The position numbers and the translations under genes were made by a program. A stretch of 64,000 nucleotides of DNA. Source: Ctena decussata (Eukaryota; Mollusca; Bivalvia; Lucinida; Lucinidae). Under the pieces are notes generated by a model that saw nothing but the letters and a program-made list of their open reading frames with translations, ran no database searches and was not told where the DNA came from. Positions 45,755-55,966 of the stretch are shown here, piece after piece. The stretch is from NCBI GenBank assembly GCA_963989385.1, contig OZ022503.1:55984858-56048857 (forward strand), written 5' to 3'. Every line of letters begins with the position of its first letter. Within the stretch, counting starts at the first letter, position 1.

Positions 45755-45810
45755 GTGGCAGTACAGGAGTAGCCTGTCTCCAGGATCATGTCAGCTAGGG
45801 AGGCATCTAA
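45755..45810 (-). CDS. CNOT1: CNOT1 exon w6 (short)
   Basis: 56 nt, phase 0 to 2, the shortest exon in view. Encodes LDASLADMILETGYSCTA, matching the SSLADFMQEVGYGF block of vertebrate CNOT1. Good acceptor (TGTTACAG) and donor (GTAAGT). Its phases fit both neighbours, so it is not a chance match. Confidence 0.93.
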
Positions 45811-46855
45811 CTGTAACAGTCAAATAAATAAATATATACTTGAAGCCAGTAAAAACGCATCTTTCTGATTTTGGCCCACGTAGGGATTTATGACAGAAAC
45901 GCTTATTATCAAGGAAATCAGGGTGTTTATCTCACTAGTTATTAACAGCAGTATTGTCGGAATGCTGACAATGGTCCAATTAATGAGGGCTGCATTTGTA
46001 TATAAAGGGACGTAACTCCGACTTTTATTGAGGTTAAAGCGAGATTGACGTTCAATGTATGCTTCCATGTAACGTTTACACCGACTCGTTTCGGCTAAAT
46101 TTCTCGATGTTTTCAATAACGGTCCAAAGTCTCTGCACGAATGTTGTTTTCTTTAAAATTCCAGGACTACCGCCCGCGTAAAAGCCGCCGAAAATTTGCG
46201 CCTTCAAACCGGAAGGGCTTGTAAAGGAAGCATTTTTTTGGACAAATACTGATACCAATGGAAAGAGTTTGGCGAGATTTCATGTGCCTTTTTACATGTT
46301 TTATGAAAAGCCTATTATTTAGGCCTCAGAGGAAAATTTACAAGATTCTCAAAATGTGTGAAAATTTTACGAAAAATTGGTTTAATGTCAAAATCTTTAA
46401 AACCGTGCACGCAGTATAATTTTAGTTTTTGTGTTGTTTTTCAATTTTAGGCATCATACTTAAGATCTTTTCAATAAAATTAGTCTGAATCTTAATTTCC
46501 TGAATGCTTGAAATTAAAATTTGTTGATTTTAACATTTTCTCTCACAAATTTTTCCCATACAAATCGACCTGAGCTAAACTGTTGCTAAAACCTTGCCGG
46601 ACGATAGGCAAATTGCATGAGGTATATTACAGTCTTGTGGCATTACTTTTGATCTGAATATATGACAAGTAGAGAGTTGCATTTTTAATGGTTTCAAGTA
46701 TATATGCTACAGTACCTTCATTTAAAAAAGAAACAGTTTTTCCCTACTGATGAAATATTGCTGATTAACATGATATTGGAGGTGAGCCTGTAAAATATCA
46801 ATTCACCACGGAACTGATTTTCACATCTGCCAGACAACACCTTATGTAATCTGTC

Positions 46856-47048
46856 AGAGCTCTAGACAAGAGGGAGTGTTTGGTGATAATTTTTGTTAAT
46901 TCTGCATAAAAACTTATGTTGTGACCCCTCATCTGAACCGTCTCGACGAGCCGGTTCAGATGAGGGGTCACAACATATGGTTTTGATGAGAAATAAGAAA
47001 AATCATCCTTAATTATCATCAAATACACCCTCTTATCTAGAGCTCTGA
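46856..47048. repeat. Family A palindromic MITE
   Basis: Full element, GAGCTCTAGACAAGAGGGAG to CTCTTATCTAGAGCTC. The first of four full copies within 1.6 kb. Confidence 0.9.
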
Positions 47049-47199
47049 TCTGTGATAATTCACTGATAATGAAAAATTACTTCAGTTTTAACATTTACAC
47101 AGATTATTATATTCTTTTGTCTCTGACCAAGACTCCTGCACCTGTTGTTACCGACTGTTCATCTGACTTTCTCTTACACACAATTACAAGTTCTATACA

Positions 47200-47402
47200 C
47201 AGAGCTCTACATAAGAGGGAGTATTCGATGATAATTAAGGATAATTTTTCTTGTTTCTCATTGAAACCATATGTTGTGACCCCTCATCTGTACCGTCTCG
47301 ATGAGACGCTTCAGATGAGGGGTCACAACATATGTTTTAATGCAGAATTAACAAAAATTATACCGAATTATCACCAAATACACCCTCTTACCTAGAGCTC
47401 TG
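47200..47402. repeat. Family A palindromic MITE
   Basis: GAGCTCTACATAAGAGGGAG to CCTCTTACCTAGAGCTC, with core TGTTGTGACCCCTCATCTGT. Confidence 0.9.
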
Positions 47403-47528
47403 TATACAGTTTGAAAATGTATCATACCTCTCAGTCAACTGATGACTATTTCTGTCCAGGGGTACTATATAAATCCACAATGTAAATTAATATACCAGTA
47501 TAGGGATTAATAGAGAATATAAACAAAC

Positions 47529-47761
47529 GAGCTGAGGAATGACAAAACCAACTAATGTGAGCCCAGCAAAGACTCATGATTATCTTGGGCAGCTGCCCAG
47601 TCCGCTCACAGGCTACACTGTGCACTTAAAAGGTAGCTATAGGTCTACCCTAGCTCCATGGTGACAGGGAAACCTCTGATAAGACTGGGCGGATGCCCCG
47701 GCTGATCTGAGTCTTCGCTGGATGCACATGCCACTTTGTTCATTGTGTTGTGTCATGGCTC
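47529..47761. repeat. Family C palindromic MITE (diverged)
   Basis: GAGCTGAGGAATGACAAAAC against TTCATTGTGTTGTGTCATGGCTC; inner ATGCCCCGGCTGATCTGAGT retained. Confidence 0.75.
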
Positions 47762-47770
47762 AAATGTCAC

Positions 47771-47974
47771 CCAGAGCTCTAGATAAGAGGTAGTATTTGA
47801 TGATAATTAGGGATAATTTTTGTTAATTCTGCATAAAACCCTATGTTGTGACCCCTCATCTGAACCGTCTCACTGAGACGGTTCAGATGAGGGGTCACAA
47901 CATATGGTTTCGATGAGAAATAAGAAAAATTATCCTTAATTATCATCAAATACTCCCTCTCATCTAGAGCTCTG
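47771..47974. repeat. Family A palindromic MITE
   Basis: GAGCTCTAGATAAGAGGTAG to CTCTCATCTAGAGCTC. It ends just before the donor of exon w5. Confidence 0.92.
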
Positions 47975-48002
47975 TCACCATCGAAATATGGGGTGAACTT
48001 AC

Positions 48003-48112
48003 ATGTGATTTTGGCATGCTTGTTACAAAATTCAATCTTTCCACTGAGATGTCCTCAGTTTCGGGATATAGCAAGGGACTCAACACAACAGGAACACGTT
48101 CTCGCGGGAAAT
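48003..48112 (-). CDS. CNOT1: CNOT1 exon w5
   Basis: 110 nt, phase 1 to 0. Encodes DFPRERVPVVLSPLLYPE, which is conserved, then a diverged tail ending MPKSH. The diverged part corresponds to a loop that is variable in the family. Donor is GTAAGT. Confidence 0.94.
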
Positions 48113-48241
48113 CTGGAAAGAAGAAAGGACTATTTTAACCATGATAATCTTATGGTTGTATTAATTCAATTTAAATCAAACTTTCCAATAACCAACATTT
48201 AGCAATAAAATGGTTTAACTTAAAAGTTTAAGTAAGCAATC

Positions 48242-48443
48242 AGAGCTCTAGATAAGAGGGAGTACTTGGTGATAATTAGGGATAATTTTTGTTAATTCTG
48301 CATAAAAACATATGTTGTGGCCCCTCATCTGAACCGTCTCAACGAGACGGTTCAGATGAGGGGTCACAACATATGGTACGAATGAGAAATAAGAAAAATT
48401 ATCCTTAATTATCATCAAATACTCCCTCTTATCTACAGCTCTG
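48242..48443. repeat. Family A palindromic MITE
   Basis: GAGCTCTAGATAAGAGGGAG to CTCTTATCTACAGCTC. It lies in the intron upstream of exon w5, so w5 is bracketed by two near-identical palindromes. Confidence 0.92.
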
Positions 48444-48507
48444 AGCAACATAATCATTTGGCTTTGACATGAAGCTTTACCATCTCTAGAATGACCCCAA
48501 ATACAGT

Positions 48508-48715
48508 CAACTCTCAATATCTTGAACACATGTATCTCAAAGTAATCTCTTATACCAAAGACTATAGTCTGGACACATTTACTGCTTTTATTTACGTTTC
48601 AACTCCTGTTATCTCAAACTACAGGTTAATTTTCTGTGATAAGAAAATGTAATTCTTGATATCAGTAGTTTAGGACAAACTTTGACTTTGATGAGATATC
48701 AAGAGTTGACTCATC
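48508..48715. repeat. Inverted-repeat MITE with AGTCAACTCT ends
   Basis: CAGTCAACTCTCAATATCTT folds on GATATCAAGAGTTGACTC; inner ATCTCAAACTACAG against GATATCAGTAGTTTAGG. Related to 1310-1480. Confidence 0.75.
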
Positions 48716-49396
48716 TAAATCAGTCTAATGAATTCTGCTTCATGACAAGTTTTCCCTTTCCAAAACAATCCCAGAAATCTAGACCTGTCTTATAAGATGG
48801 ATCTAGATTTCTGGGATAGTTTTGGAATACTAAAACCTTGTCTTATTGCCAAAGAAATATGGTACTATTTTGTGTGAAGCATGTTAATCTCATTTGGTTC
48901 TCTGCACTGAGGCAGAACGATTGTTGTATTGTGGGATTCAATTGCTCAAAGCCCTGGTATATAATAATAATTTCTGTGAAGTTTAACAAATATATTCCTA
49001 ATAGTAACAAAATTACAGACCAAAAGCTATTTTTAGACATTGACAAGTGCCATAACCATCAGAAATAATAGATATTTGCCCTGATTTGACTGATTTTTGA
49101 GGGGTCACCTGGGCCCCTGTTCTGTGCTGAAAGGGTCATCAGTGAGCAGGTATGCAAGTGCAATATTAATTAAGTATACCCCACTTTTAAAAGTGAGAGT
49201 AAATACCCCCTTCTACCCTATATAAGACATTTTTTCCCTTCAAAAACCTAGATCCATCTTAGAAGATGGATCTAGATTTTTGGCATTGTTTTTGAAGAGA
49301 AAACCCCGTGTATAACACTGAGTTACATATATGGGTTAATGTGGAAGCAGAAGCCCTCTTCCCCTGCCGAATGAATACAGCATGACGTCAGCTTAC

Positions 49397-49540
49397 CTTT
49401 ACGTAAGGTTGTAAGAAAAGCTTCCTTCTGATCAACTCCTATTCCAAACTGTTCTTTAGATCGTACAAGATGGGCCAACAGTAAGTGAAGAACTTCAATG
49501 GCAATGTCTTGAAGTCCACCCTCCTGTCTTACTGTCGTAT
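49397..49540 (-). CDS. CNOT1: CNOT1 exon w4
   Basis: 144 nt, phase 1 to 1. Encodes [20 protein letters not shown] and ends in FLTTLRK, nearly identical to the animal consensus. Donor GTAAGC, acceptor TTCCCAG. Confidence 0.96.
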
Positions 49541-50327
49541 CTGGGAAAAACAAATATTTTCACAGTTTACGAATGCTGTGCTCCAGATAAAATGCAGTAA
49601 CAGGGATAATTTAAGAACAACTTGCAATATTTGTCCATAAAATTAAAAATCTTATGTTGTGACACCTCATTGGAATAGTCTTACTTGTCTGATTTCGATA
49701 AGTGCTTGCTTGACTACAGTTTATAACCTGGGACTAAATATTACAAAATATTGTATCCAATTCAAGAGCACCATTAAAATATATCAATGTTTTCGCAGTA
49801 TACCGATATATTGGTATATCGTTACAGTACACCCTTAGGGCAGGCGAAGGGCATTTTTACAAGGAAACCTTAAAACATAAGTGCACTTTCTCAGTAAATC
49901 ATTAGGAACTCATTTAGGGGCAGCATGGTGAGTCCTTTAATGCCTGGGAATAAATATCAGATAGTTCTAATTAGCAGTTTCAGTCTATCCAATTACCAAG
50001 ATACTAGGGTCAAGTCAGCTAAATTCGGACAGCAGGTAAATTCGGACAGTGGCATGTTTGCTTTATATGTCAGTTGTCTGAAATTCAAACAAAAATAATT
50101 GGGCAAACAGTGAAAATCCTGATGAGAGGGCTCATTATGAGCCATCTAATCTGGATTTTCACTCTTGTCAATGGTATGTCCAAATTAACCTGTTATCAGA
50201 ATTTACCTGACTTGATCCTATTTTGGCCATTTTCATATTTATACAGTTTCAATGTTATCCTGGTAACTTCTTCAAAATTAACAAAAAATAAAACCTGCCT
50301 ATGTTTTGCAATTTCATATATACATAC

Positions 50328-50508
50328 CTGCATCCACATATGAGCGTAAGAGATCAGGAAGCTTCTGTTTGACAAACTGTGATGCGTACGACCTGGTCTC
50401 TGCACTAGACGACTGGGTTAAAGCTAGACCAAATACTACTTCCTGCACACGACTCAGGCGTAGTAATTTGCTGATTTGGGAGAAAAGATGCACCGAAGCT
50501 TTTAAAGT
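50328..50508 (-). CDS. CNOT1: CNOT1 exon w3
   Basis: 181 nt, phase 0 to 1. Encodes [20 protein letters not shown] and then [19 protein letters not shown], a strongly conserved helical block of the N-terminal domain. The acceptor is a long T-run ending TAG and the donor is GTATGT. Confidence 0.96.
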
Positions 50509-50647
50509 CTAAAAAAAAAATACGAAGAAAACATAGTCACAATCAGTGGTCTTCCAATTAATCCAGTTACTCTATCATTACTTGTTTGTAGCAAATCAAT
50601 CACAATTTGACATAAAGTATCACTGTAAAAAAAAATATGTATATTAC

Positions 50648-50880
50648 CCTTGACACGAGAAAACCAACAAAGTGGTTGCACGCCCAGCGCAGACTCAGAT
50701 CAGCCAGGGCATCCGCCCAGTCTGATCAGAGTCTTCGTTGTCCCCATGGAGGTAGCTTAGACCCTTAGCTACCCTTTCAGTGCTTAGCGAAGTGTCTGAT
50801 CAGAGTGGGCAGATGCCAAGGCTGATCTGAGCCTACGCTGGGCGCACAGCCAATTTGTTGGTTTTCTAATGTCGCGGCTC
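50648..50880. repeat. Family C palindromic MITE
   Basis: TTGACACGAGAAAACCAAC against GTTGGTTTTCTAATGTCGCGG CTC. The first bases of the left end are altered. Confidence 0.82.
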
Positions 50881-51854
50881 ATATACTCTTATGACCAGTT
50901 TAAGCATTTTTCAGCATATTTAATGCTCCTTTGAAGGTCTGTCTTTGCTAAACCAGAAAACTACCCAAAGTATATGCCACCGACCCTGACACCAAAAAAG
51001 TAATACCTGTGTCTTGCAGTTTGCAGGATTAAAACTGCATTTTAAACGAATGAACAGTGATTTATACTAGAAATAATGCTCTCTGTCATGACATAAGATA
51101 ATTTTATGGAGAAATGTCAACTGTCCAGATAAGAAGTGGCTTTTGAGAATAATTATGACATAATTTCTATGACACAAGTCAGGAAATGCCTGACAATTTC
51201 TTGAAATTCAATCTTATATGAGGCTTAAGATTCAGTGTTTTTACAATGGAGCCGAGGTTTAGAAGGGTGCTGCAGTCTTTCTTTTTTGACAGCACCTATC
51301 AGTTACTTTGACCTTTTTTAACAGAGACACTAGAACATTATACACAAATTATCATTCTAACCCGTCAACTCTTAACAAGATGAAAGTGGCTTAACAATTC
51401 GGAAACACAGATGGCTAAACCAATCTGTGAATCTGTGCAGTCTAGCTACAGCCTTCATTTCAAGAATTAACATTTTATTAACATTTTATTTTCAGTGTTC
51501 ATTGTGTGATGAAGCCAGTAGGCAGAGCTAAATTTCCGTTAAGTGTAAAACGCTTTTTGTACTATTTTAGCAACATTCGTTTACCTCAGAAGTCCCTTGG
51601 TGAAGCCGTCATACGATCAATTGTCGTTCACTGGTGTATTAAGCTAGTTGCTCCTAAAGGTTTACCTAAAGGAGGTCAGTGGCAAGTGTAAACATTTTGT
51701 GCTCGTAGATTCTCTGACCAGATTGCATGAATGTGGAGCTGGTCTGGGTGTTTGCTGTTTGCATATATGGCAAGCACCCTTTCTGTTTGTTGTGGCTCAA
51801 TTCTCTCCTGAGTCCAGGAACAGAGTGCAAATGCAAAAGGGTAGTATAATAGAG

Positions 51855-52210
51855 CTTCAGCTAAGATGGGTTTTAGAGGATAATTCGGAGACGTTTTTTC
51901 CTGATTTTCAATGAAAACGTATATTGTCATTAGAATCATCTCAGTGAAACGTTTCTAATGATGGGTCACAACATACCTTTTGATGAAGTACCGGTAATAT
52001 GGAAATTTATCCCTAAATTATTACTGTTTCTCCTTCAGAGCTCCAGATAAGAAGGGGTAACAAGGATAACTCTTAATGAAAACATACATTGGGACCCCTC
52101 ATTAGAACCGTCTCACTTCTAATGAGGGGTCACAATGTATGTTTTTGTGGAAAAATAAGGATAATTATCCCTAAATTATTCCTGTTACCCCTTCTTATAT
52201 GGAGTTCTGC
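51855..52210. repeat. Two adjacent family A MITEs
   Basis: A degenerate copy (51855-52035, core ATTGTCATTAGAATCATCTC) is followed by a second (52038-52210) with a shortened centre (AGAACCGTCTCACTTCTAAT). They lie immediately downstream of exon w2. Confidence 0.75.
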
Positions 52211-52241
52211 ACCTTAACTGAAGCACAAGTTTAATAAGTAC

Positions 52242-52340
52242 CTTCTGGTGATGTAGGGGGCAGTCTATGGCGTAACAAAGTGTAGAAATAAAATTGGGTT
52301 TGCTCAGCAACGTAGTACACTCTTGAAATAGAAACTGTGT
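52242..52340 (-). CDS. CNOT1: CNOT1 exon w2
   Basis: 99 nt, phase 0 to 0. Encodes [17 protein letters not shown] followed by ISTLCYAID, collinear with the next block of CNOT1. Acceptor TTTTGCAG and donor GTACTT flank it. The intron between w1 and w2 contains a 319 bp inserted segment with an 11 bp target duplication and a palindromic MITE. Confidence 0.95.
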
Positions 52341-52468
52341 CTGCAAAACAATGTCAAATGAAATAATATTACAACAGACAACTGGTCAATTCAATAAAGT
52401 ATTTATAAGATTATAACTTAAAAGATGGGAGATTATCCTTTCAAAAGTAGGGTGTTTACTGATAAGCG

Positions 52469-52672
52469 TCAGAGCTGTAGATAAGAGGGGTATTTGATGA
52501 TAATTGAGGGATAATTTTCTTTATTTCTCATTAAAACCATACGTTGTGACCCCTCATCTGAACCGTCTCGACGAGACGGTTCAGATGATGGGTTACAACA
52601 TATGTTTTAATGCAGAATTAGCAAAAATTATCCCTAATTATCACCAAATACTCCCTCTTATCTAGAGCTATG
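52469..52672. repeat. Family A palindromic MITE
   Basis: GAGCTGTAGATAAGAGGGG to CTCTTATCTAGAGC; core TCTGAACCGTCTCGACGAGA. Confidence 0.9.
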
Positions 52673-52829
52673 GAGCGTGTATTTAGATAATCTATCAAGT
52701 TGAGCTGTCCATTTATTCAGGTATAGGATCAACTGAACCAAATCGCAATAGCAGCGCGGGAAAAGACTGGATACATATTTCTTGCACACCGAACAGAAAA
52801 TGCCATTCTTTTCACCTGGGATAGAAAAT

Positions 52830-53148
52830 TACCCATTACGCACCAACCCACCACAGCGGCCACGGAGGACGGCGGACTTGGAACGGATAGTGTCACGTGG
52901 AGCTGAAAGATGAGTCAACAACGGGCCTCTCTTCTCCTGGACCCCTGCCTGCTTGGATGACGCACAGACAATAATAAGCAAAAAATGTAAACACCAAGCG
53001 ACGACTGGACAGACCGATGGAACCCACGTACGATCGACTATTGACAGACGGGGCTGGGGGCTCGCTGTGCCTTAATGGTTATGTACCAAGGGACCCCTCC
53101 CAGCTGACGGCCTGCGACACAGGGAAACTGAAACACAAACAAACAAAA
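52830..53148 (+). mobile_element. 319 bp retroposed segment with 11 bp target duplication
   Basis: GGATAGAAAAT occurs at 52819-52829 and again at 53149-53159. The DNA between is clearly more GC-rich than the surrounding intron and ends in an A-rich tail (AAACACAAACAAACAAAA). No frame or RNA-polymerase III box is recognised with confidence; the source (5'-truncated LINE, SINE or processed transcript) is unknown. Confidence 0.75.
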
Positions 53149-53436
53149 GGATAGAAAATCTTGTCTTACCCATGTTCTAGGAGACTAGGAACGAATTCTT
53201 TCCTTTAAGAGTAGACTCCATTTCAAACAGCAACCTCATCCAGAGAAATTTAAACAAGAATTCATGCAAGTTAATGTAACATTATTTTTTAGAGCAGGGG
53301 TGTTTCTTAGGATAAATACGGAATCGGCCCTCAAGTGTCTGAATTCTCAATGTATGATACAGCTTGGATGAAACATTTTTTGAAATTCTATTGTCCTCTG
53401 CATTTTTAGCACTTTCAAAGCAGAAAAAACTATTAC

Positions 53437-53544
53437 CTGATGACTATCTTTGCCAATCCCTTTACCATCACTGCTGAAGTCAACGTGAGAAAAAAGGCAC
53501 CGGAATAGATGCCTGTCTGCTTCGGCACCGTGCTGACTAACAAG
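53437..53544 (-). CDS. CNOT1: CNOT1 exon w1 (first in view)
   Basis: 108 nt, enters and leaves in phase 0. The translation contains [20 protein letters not shown], characteristic of the extreme N-terminal region of CNOT1. Acceptor AG is at 53545-53546 and donor GT at 53435-53436. In animals this exon follows roughly 35-40 N-terminal residues; that upstream exon was searched for up to 64000 and not recognised, so it is probably to the right of the window. Confidence 0.95.
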
Positions 53545-53706
53545 CTGAAAACAATATGAAACTAGAACATAATACAGTGATTTTTTTTCCTCTCTATTTT
53601 GAAAGTGGAATCGACAGAAATTTCACAATCCATTATCAGCTTACAGACATCGACTGAATATCTATTATTTAATTGCAGCTGATGTTTGCTATATTGGCTA
53701 TATAAC

Positions 53707-54824
53707 AAGAGCTGTCGCCTGACAGCATAGCTCGCCTGAATAGGTGCTTGCCCATCACACAGTCGTTATGGTGGTGTAGACTGCTATGCATAAAACTTCA
53801 GGCAAGCATGTCCATAATGACAACACATTTATAAACAAAAGCTATCTCAGAAATGAGTTTTAAAATGAAATTAAAATAAAAGAAATCCACATGAAACTTC
53901 AAAGTCCACGAGCTAGAGCTCAAAGAAGTAAGAGGGGGGGCCTATGATGTATGAAAACTTTGAACCATTATCTAACATCAGTCCAAATATTAGTATCAAC
54001 TGAGTCCATCGGGGCACTGTGAAATTATGTCTTCATAAATATAAAACTTTAACCAAAATCTTTAAGACAAAATTAAAAGTCAATGACCTTGACTTCAAGT
54101 TCATCCAGTGGGGTAAGTATATAGTGTTTTGTAAAAGCTCAAAAAAGTGTCTAACATCAGTTCAAATGTAAACTAAATCTCTGCCAGGCATTATGAATCG
54201 GTATGCAATTAGAAAACTTTAATAAAGACCAAATTAACTAAGTCCCTGACCTTGACATCAAGGTCACTGAGCGGGGTTGGGGTAGTACTCTGTAAAACTT
54301 TGGACTAATATCTAGGTACAGAGCAAATATAAAAAGAATTCATCTATGGGTTCAGGAGATATGTGTCTTTAAAAAACTTTAACCAAAACATCCAATCAAT
54401 AAAAAGACAATTCTCTAAGTCCATGACCTTGACATCAAGGTCACTGAGGTGGGTGGGGGTAGTACCTTGGAAAACTTTGGACCAATATCTAACTACAATG
54501 CAAGTATCAAAGGAATTCATCAATAAGTTAAGGAGATATTGGGCTTTATAAAACTTTAACCAAAACATCCAGTACAAAAAACTCCCAATTTTCTAAGTCC
54601 ATGACCTTGACAGCAAGGTCACGGAGTGGGGTGGGGGTGGTACCCTGTTAAACCTTGGACCAATATGTAACTACAGTGCAAGTATCAAAAGAATCCATCC
54701 ATGGGTTAAGGAGATATAGGTCTTTAAAAAACTTTAACCAAAACATCCAATCCGGATGCCGACCCGGACGCGGACGCCAGGGTGACAACAATAGCTCTTC
54801 CTGAACTTTCGTTCAGGCGAGCTA
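53707..54824 (+). mobile_element. Hairpin-ended element, GCGAGCTA family, copy 3
   Basis: Same ends as 13879-15165; 1118 bp, with AAGAGCTGTCGCCTGACAGC after TATAAC and TTCAGGCGAGCTA before AAAAG. Internal units carry CTTGACATCAAGGTCA near 54250, 54425 and, altered to GACAGCAAGGTCA, 54605. It lies in the intron upstream of exon w1. Confidence 0.88.
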
Positions 54825-55266
54825 AAAAGTACAAATTCAATTCAGTTCATATAAAATATTGTTTCCACATTGCAAAATGGAAATATAAAGAAAAACATGC
54901 TTCAACATTTAATAAAATGTTATAGTCATATGTTTCTGTTTGTGTGTGTGTTTTTTTATACATTTCTGATTTCATTGATTCTGAAATATGAAAACAATTA
55001 TTGGAAATTTGGCTCAACATGATTCTACCACTGCTATTTTGGGAATGGTCTCGGTGCTGACTGAATTGAGAAATTTGCATTATTTTCAACTGTTATTTGA
55101 CAAAGTAAATTATTGAAATCAACAAAACTTTCTTCTTCTTCTTCTTCCCGTTAAAATGCAAAACCGGTGAAACCAGCATTGTCGCACTGATGATTAAAAC
55201 TATATACACATGGCGAGTGGCCCAAGACTGGTTAAAGCTAAAAACAGGATAAAAACATCTTGGAGT

Positions 55267-55890
55267 CTAGGGCTGTATGGCGGCTGAAACCCCTGCCTTG
55301 AAGACCTCCAGGGATGCAGCGGCTGTCAGTTCCTCTGGAAGCTGGTTCCACAATCGGATGCCGGATGGGAAGAAGGATTCCTTGTAGATATTTGTTCTAC
55401 TGTATGGAACTCTGTATTTGTACTGGTGGCAACTTGTAGCAGCGCCCAATGTCTGGAGGTGTTGGGAGGCTGGTATAGCTACCATGGAGTGTACAATACG
55501 GTACATCATTATTGCCTTGGCTTGCTGTCTTCTGTGTTGGAGGCTTTCCCAAGCAAGGTCATTGATCATGGTGGTGACACTGCTGGTGTAGCGATAGTCG
55601 CCAATCACGAATCTCGCTGCTTTCCGTTGGATAGCTTCCACTTTGGTGATGTTGTTCGCCGTATGAGGGTCCCATACTGTGGCACCGTATTCCACTTGAG
55701 GTCTCACAAATGTCTTGTAGCAGGTGTCCTTGACAGTCTTTGGGCATGTTGACACTGACAGGTTTCTTCTAAGGAAGGCAGTAGTGTTGTTGGCCTTCTT
55801 GGTGACGGTGTCAATGTGGGCATTCCAGGATAGCGTGCTGGTGAAGGTGAGACCCAAGTACTTTGCTCTCTTCATTTGTTTCAGTTTCAA
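55267..55890 (-). pseudogene. Non-LTR retrotransposon reverse transcriptase, C-terminal fragment
   Basis: A 207-codon open frame. RT end motifs: AKYLGLTFTSTLSWNAHID, FVRPQVEYGATVWDP, KVEAIQRKAARFVIG, FFPSGIRLWNQLPEELT. These are typical of the C-terminal part of jockey/CR1-type LINE ORF2 proteins. The catalytic YxDD region is absent, so this is a 5'-truncated, inactive copy. The frame itself has no stop or shift. Confidence 0.85.
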
Positions 55891-55966
55891 CTTTGGTCAT
55901 GTAGGACTAGTGGAAACTTTAAAAATTTATCAACTCTGGTGTGGGAGCTAAATACTTTTGCAGAAC

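Larger units (their letters stand above)
13209..53544 (-). other. CNOT1: CNOT1 gene, internal part (21 coding exons in view)
   Basis: CNOT1 is the large cytoplasmic scaffold of the CCR4-NOT deadenylase; it holds the CAF1/CCR4 nucleases, CNOT2/3, CNOT9 and CNOT10/11 and recruits mRNA-specific adaptors. Twenty-one minus-strand exons listed separately join in one frame (3387 nt, 1129 codons). Every junction is GT/AG with matching phase, and the product is collinear with animal CNOT1 from memory of the family. Exons 1-13 encode the N-terminal helical-repeat region (CNOT10/11 docking), exons 14-16 a Pro/Gly/Ser/Thr-rich linker, exons 17-20 the MIF4G-like domain known to bind tristetraprolin in vertebrates, exon 20 ends in a Thr/Ala/Pro linker, and exon 21 starts the CAF1-binding MIF4G domain. 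The initiator exon and everything after exon 21 are not in view. Introns are repeat-filled; none of the visible exons is broken. Confidence 0.96.

Noticed and set aside
48248..48529. Minus-strand frames of 60-110 codons across family A palindromes (also 27184-27402, 46798-47028, 47069-47395)
   Set aside because: They share YVVTPHLNRLVETVQMRGHN because they all translate the same palindromic MITE.
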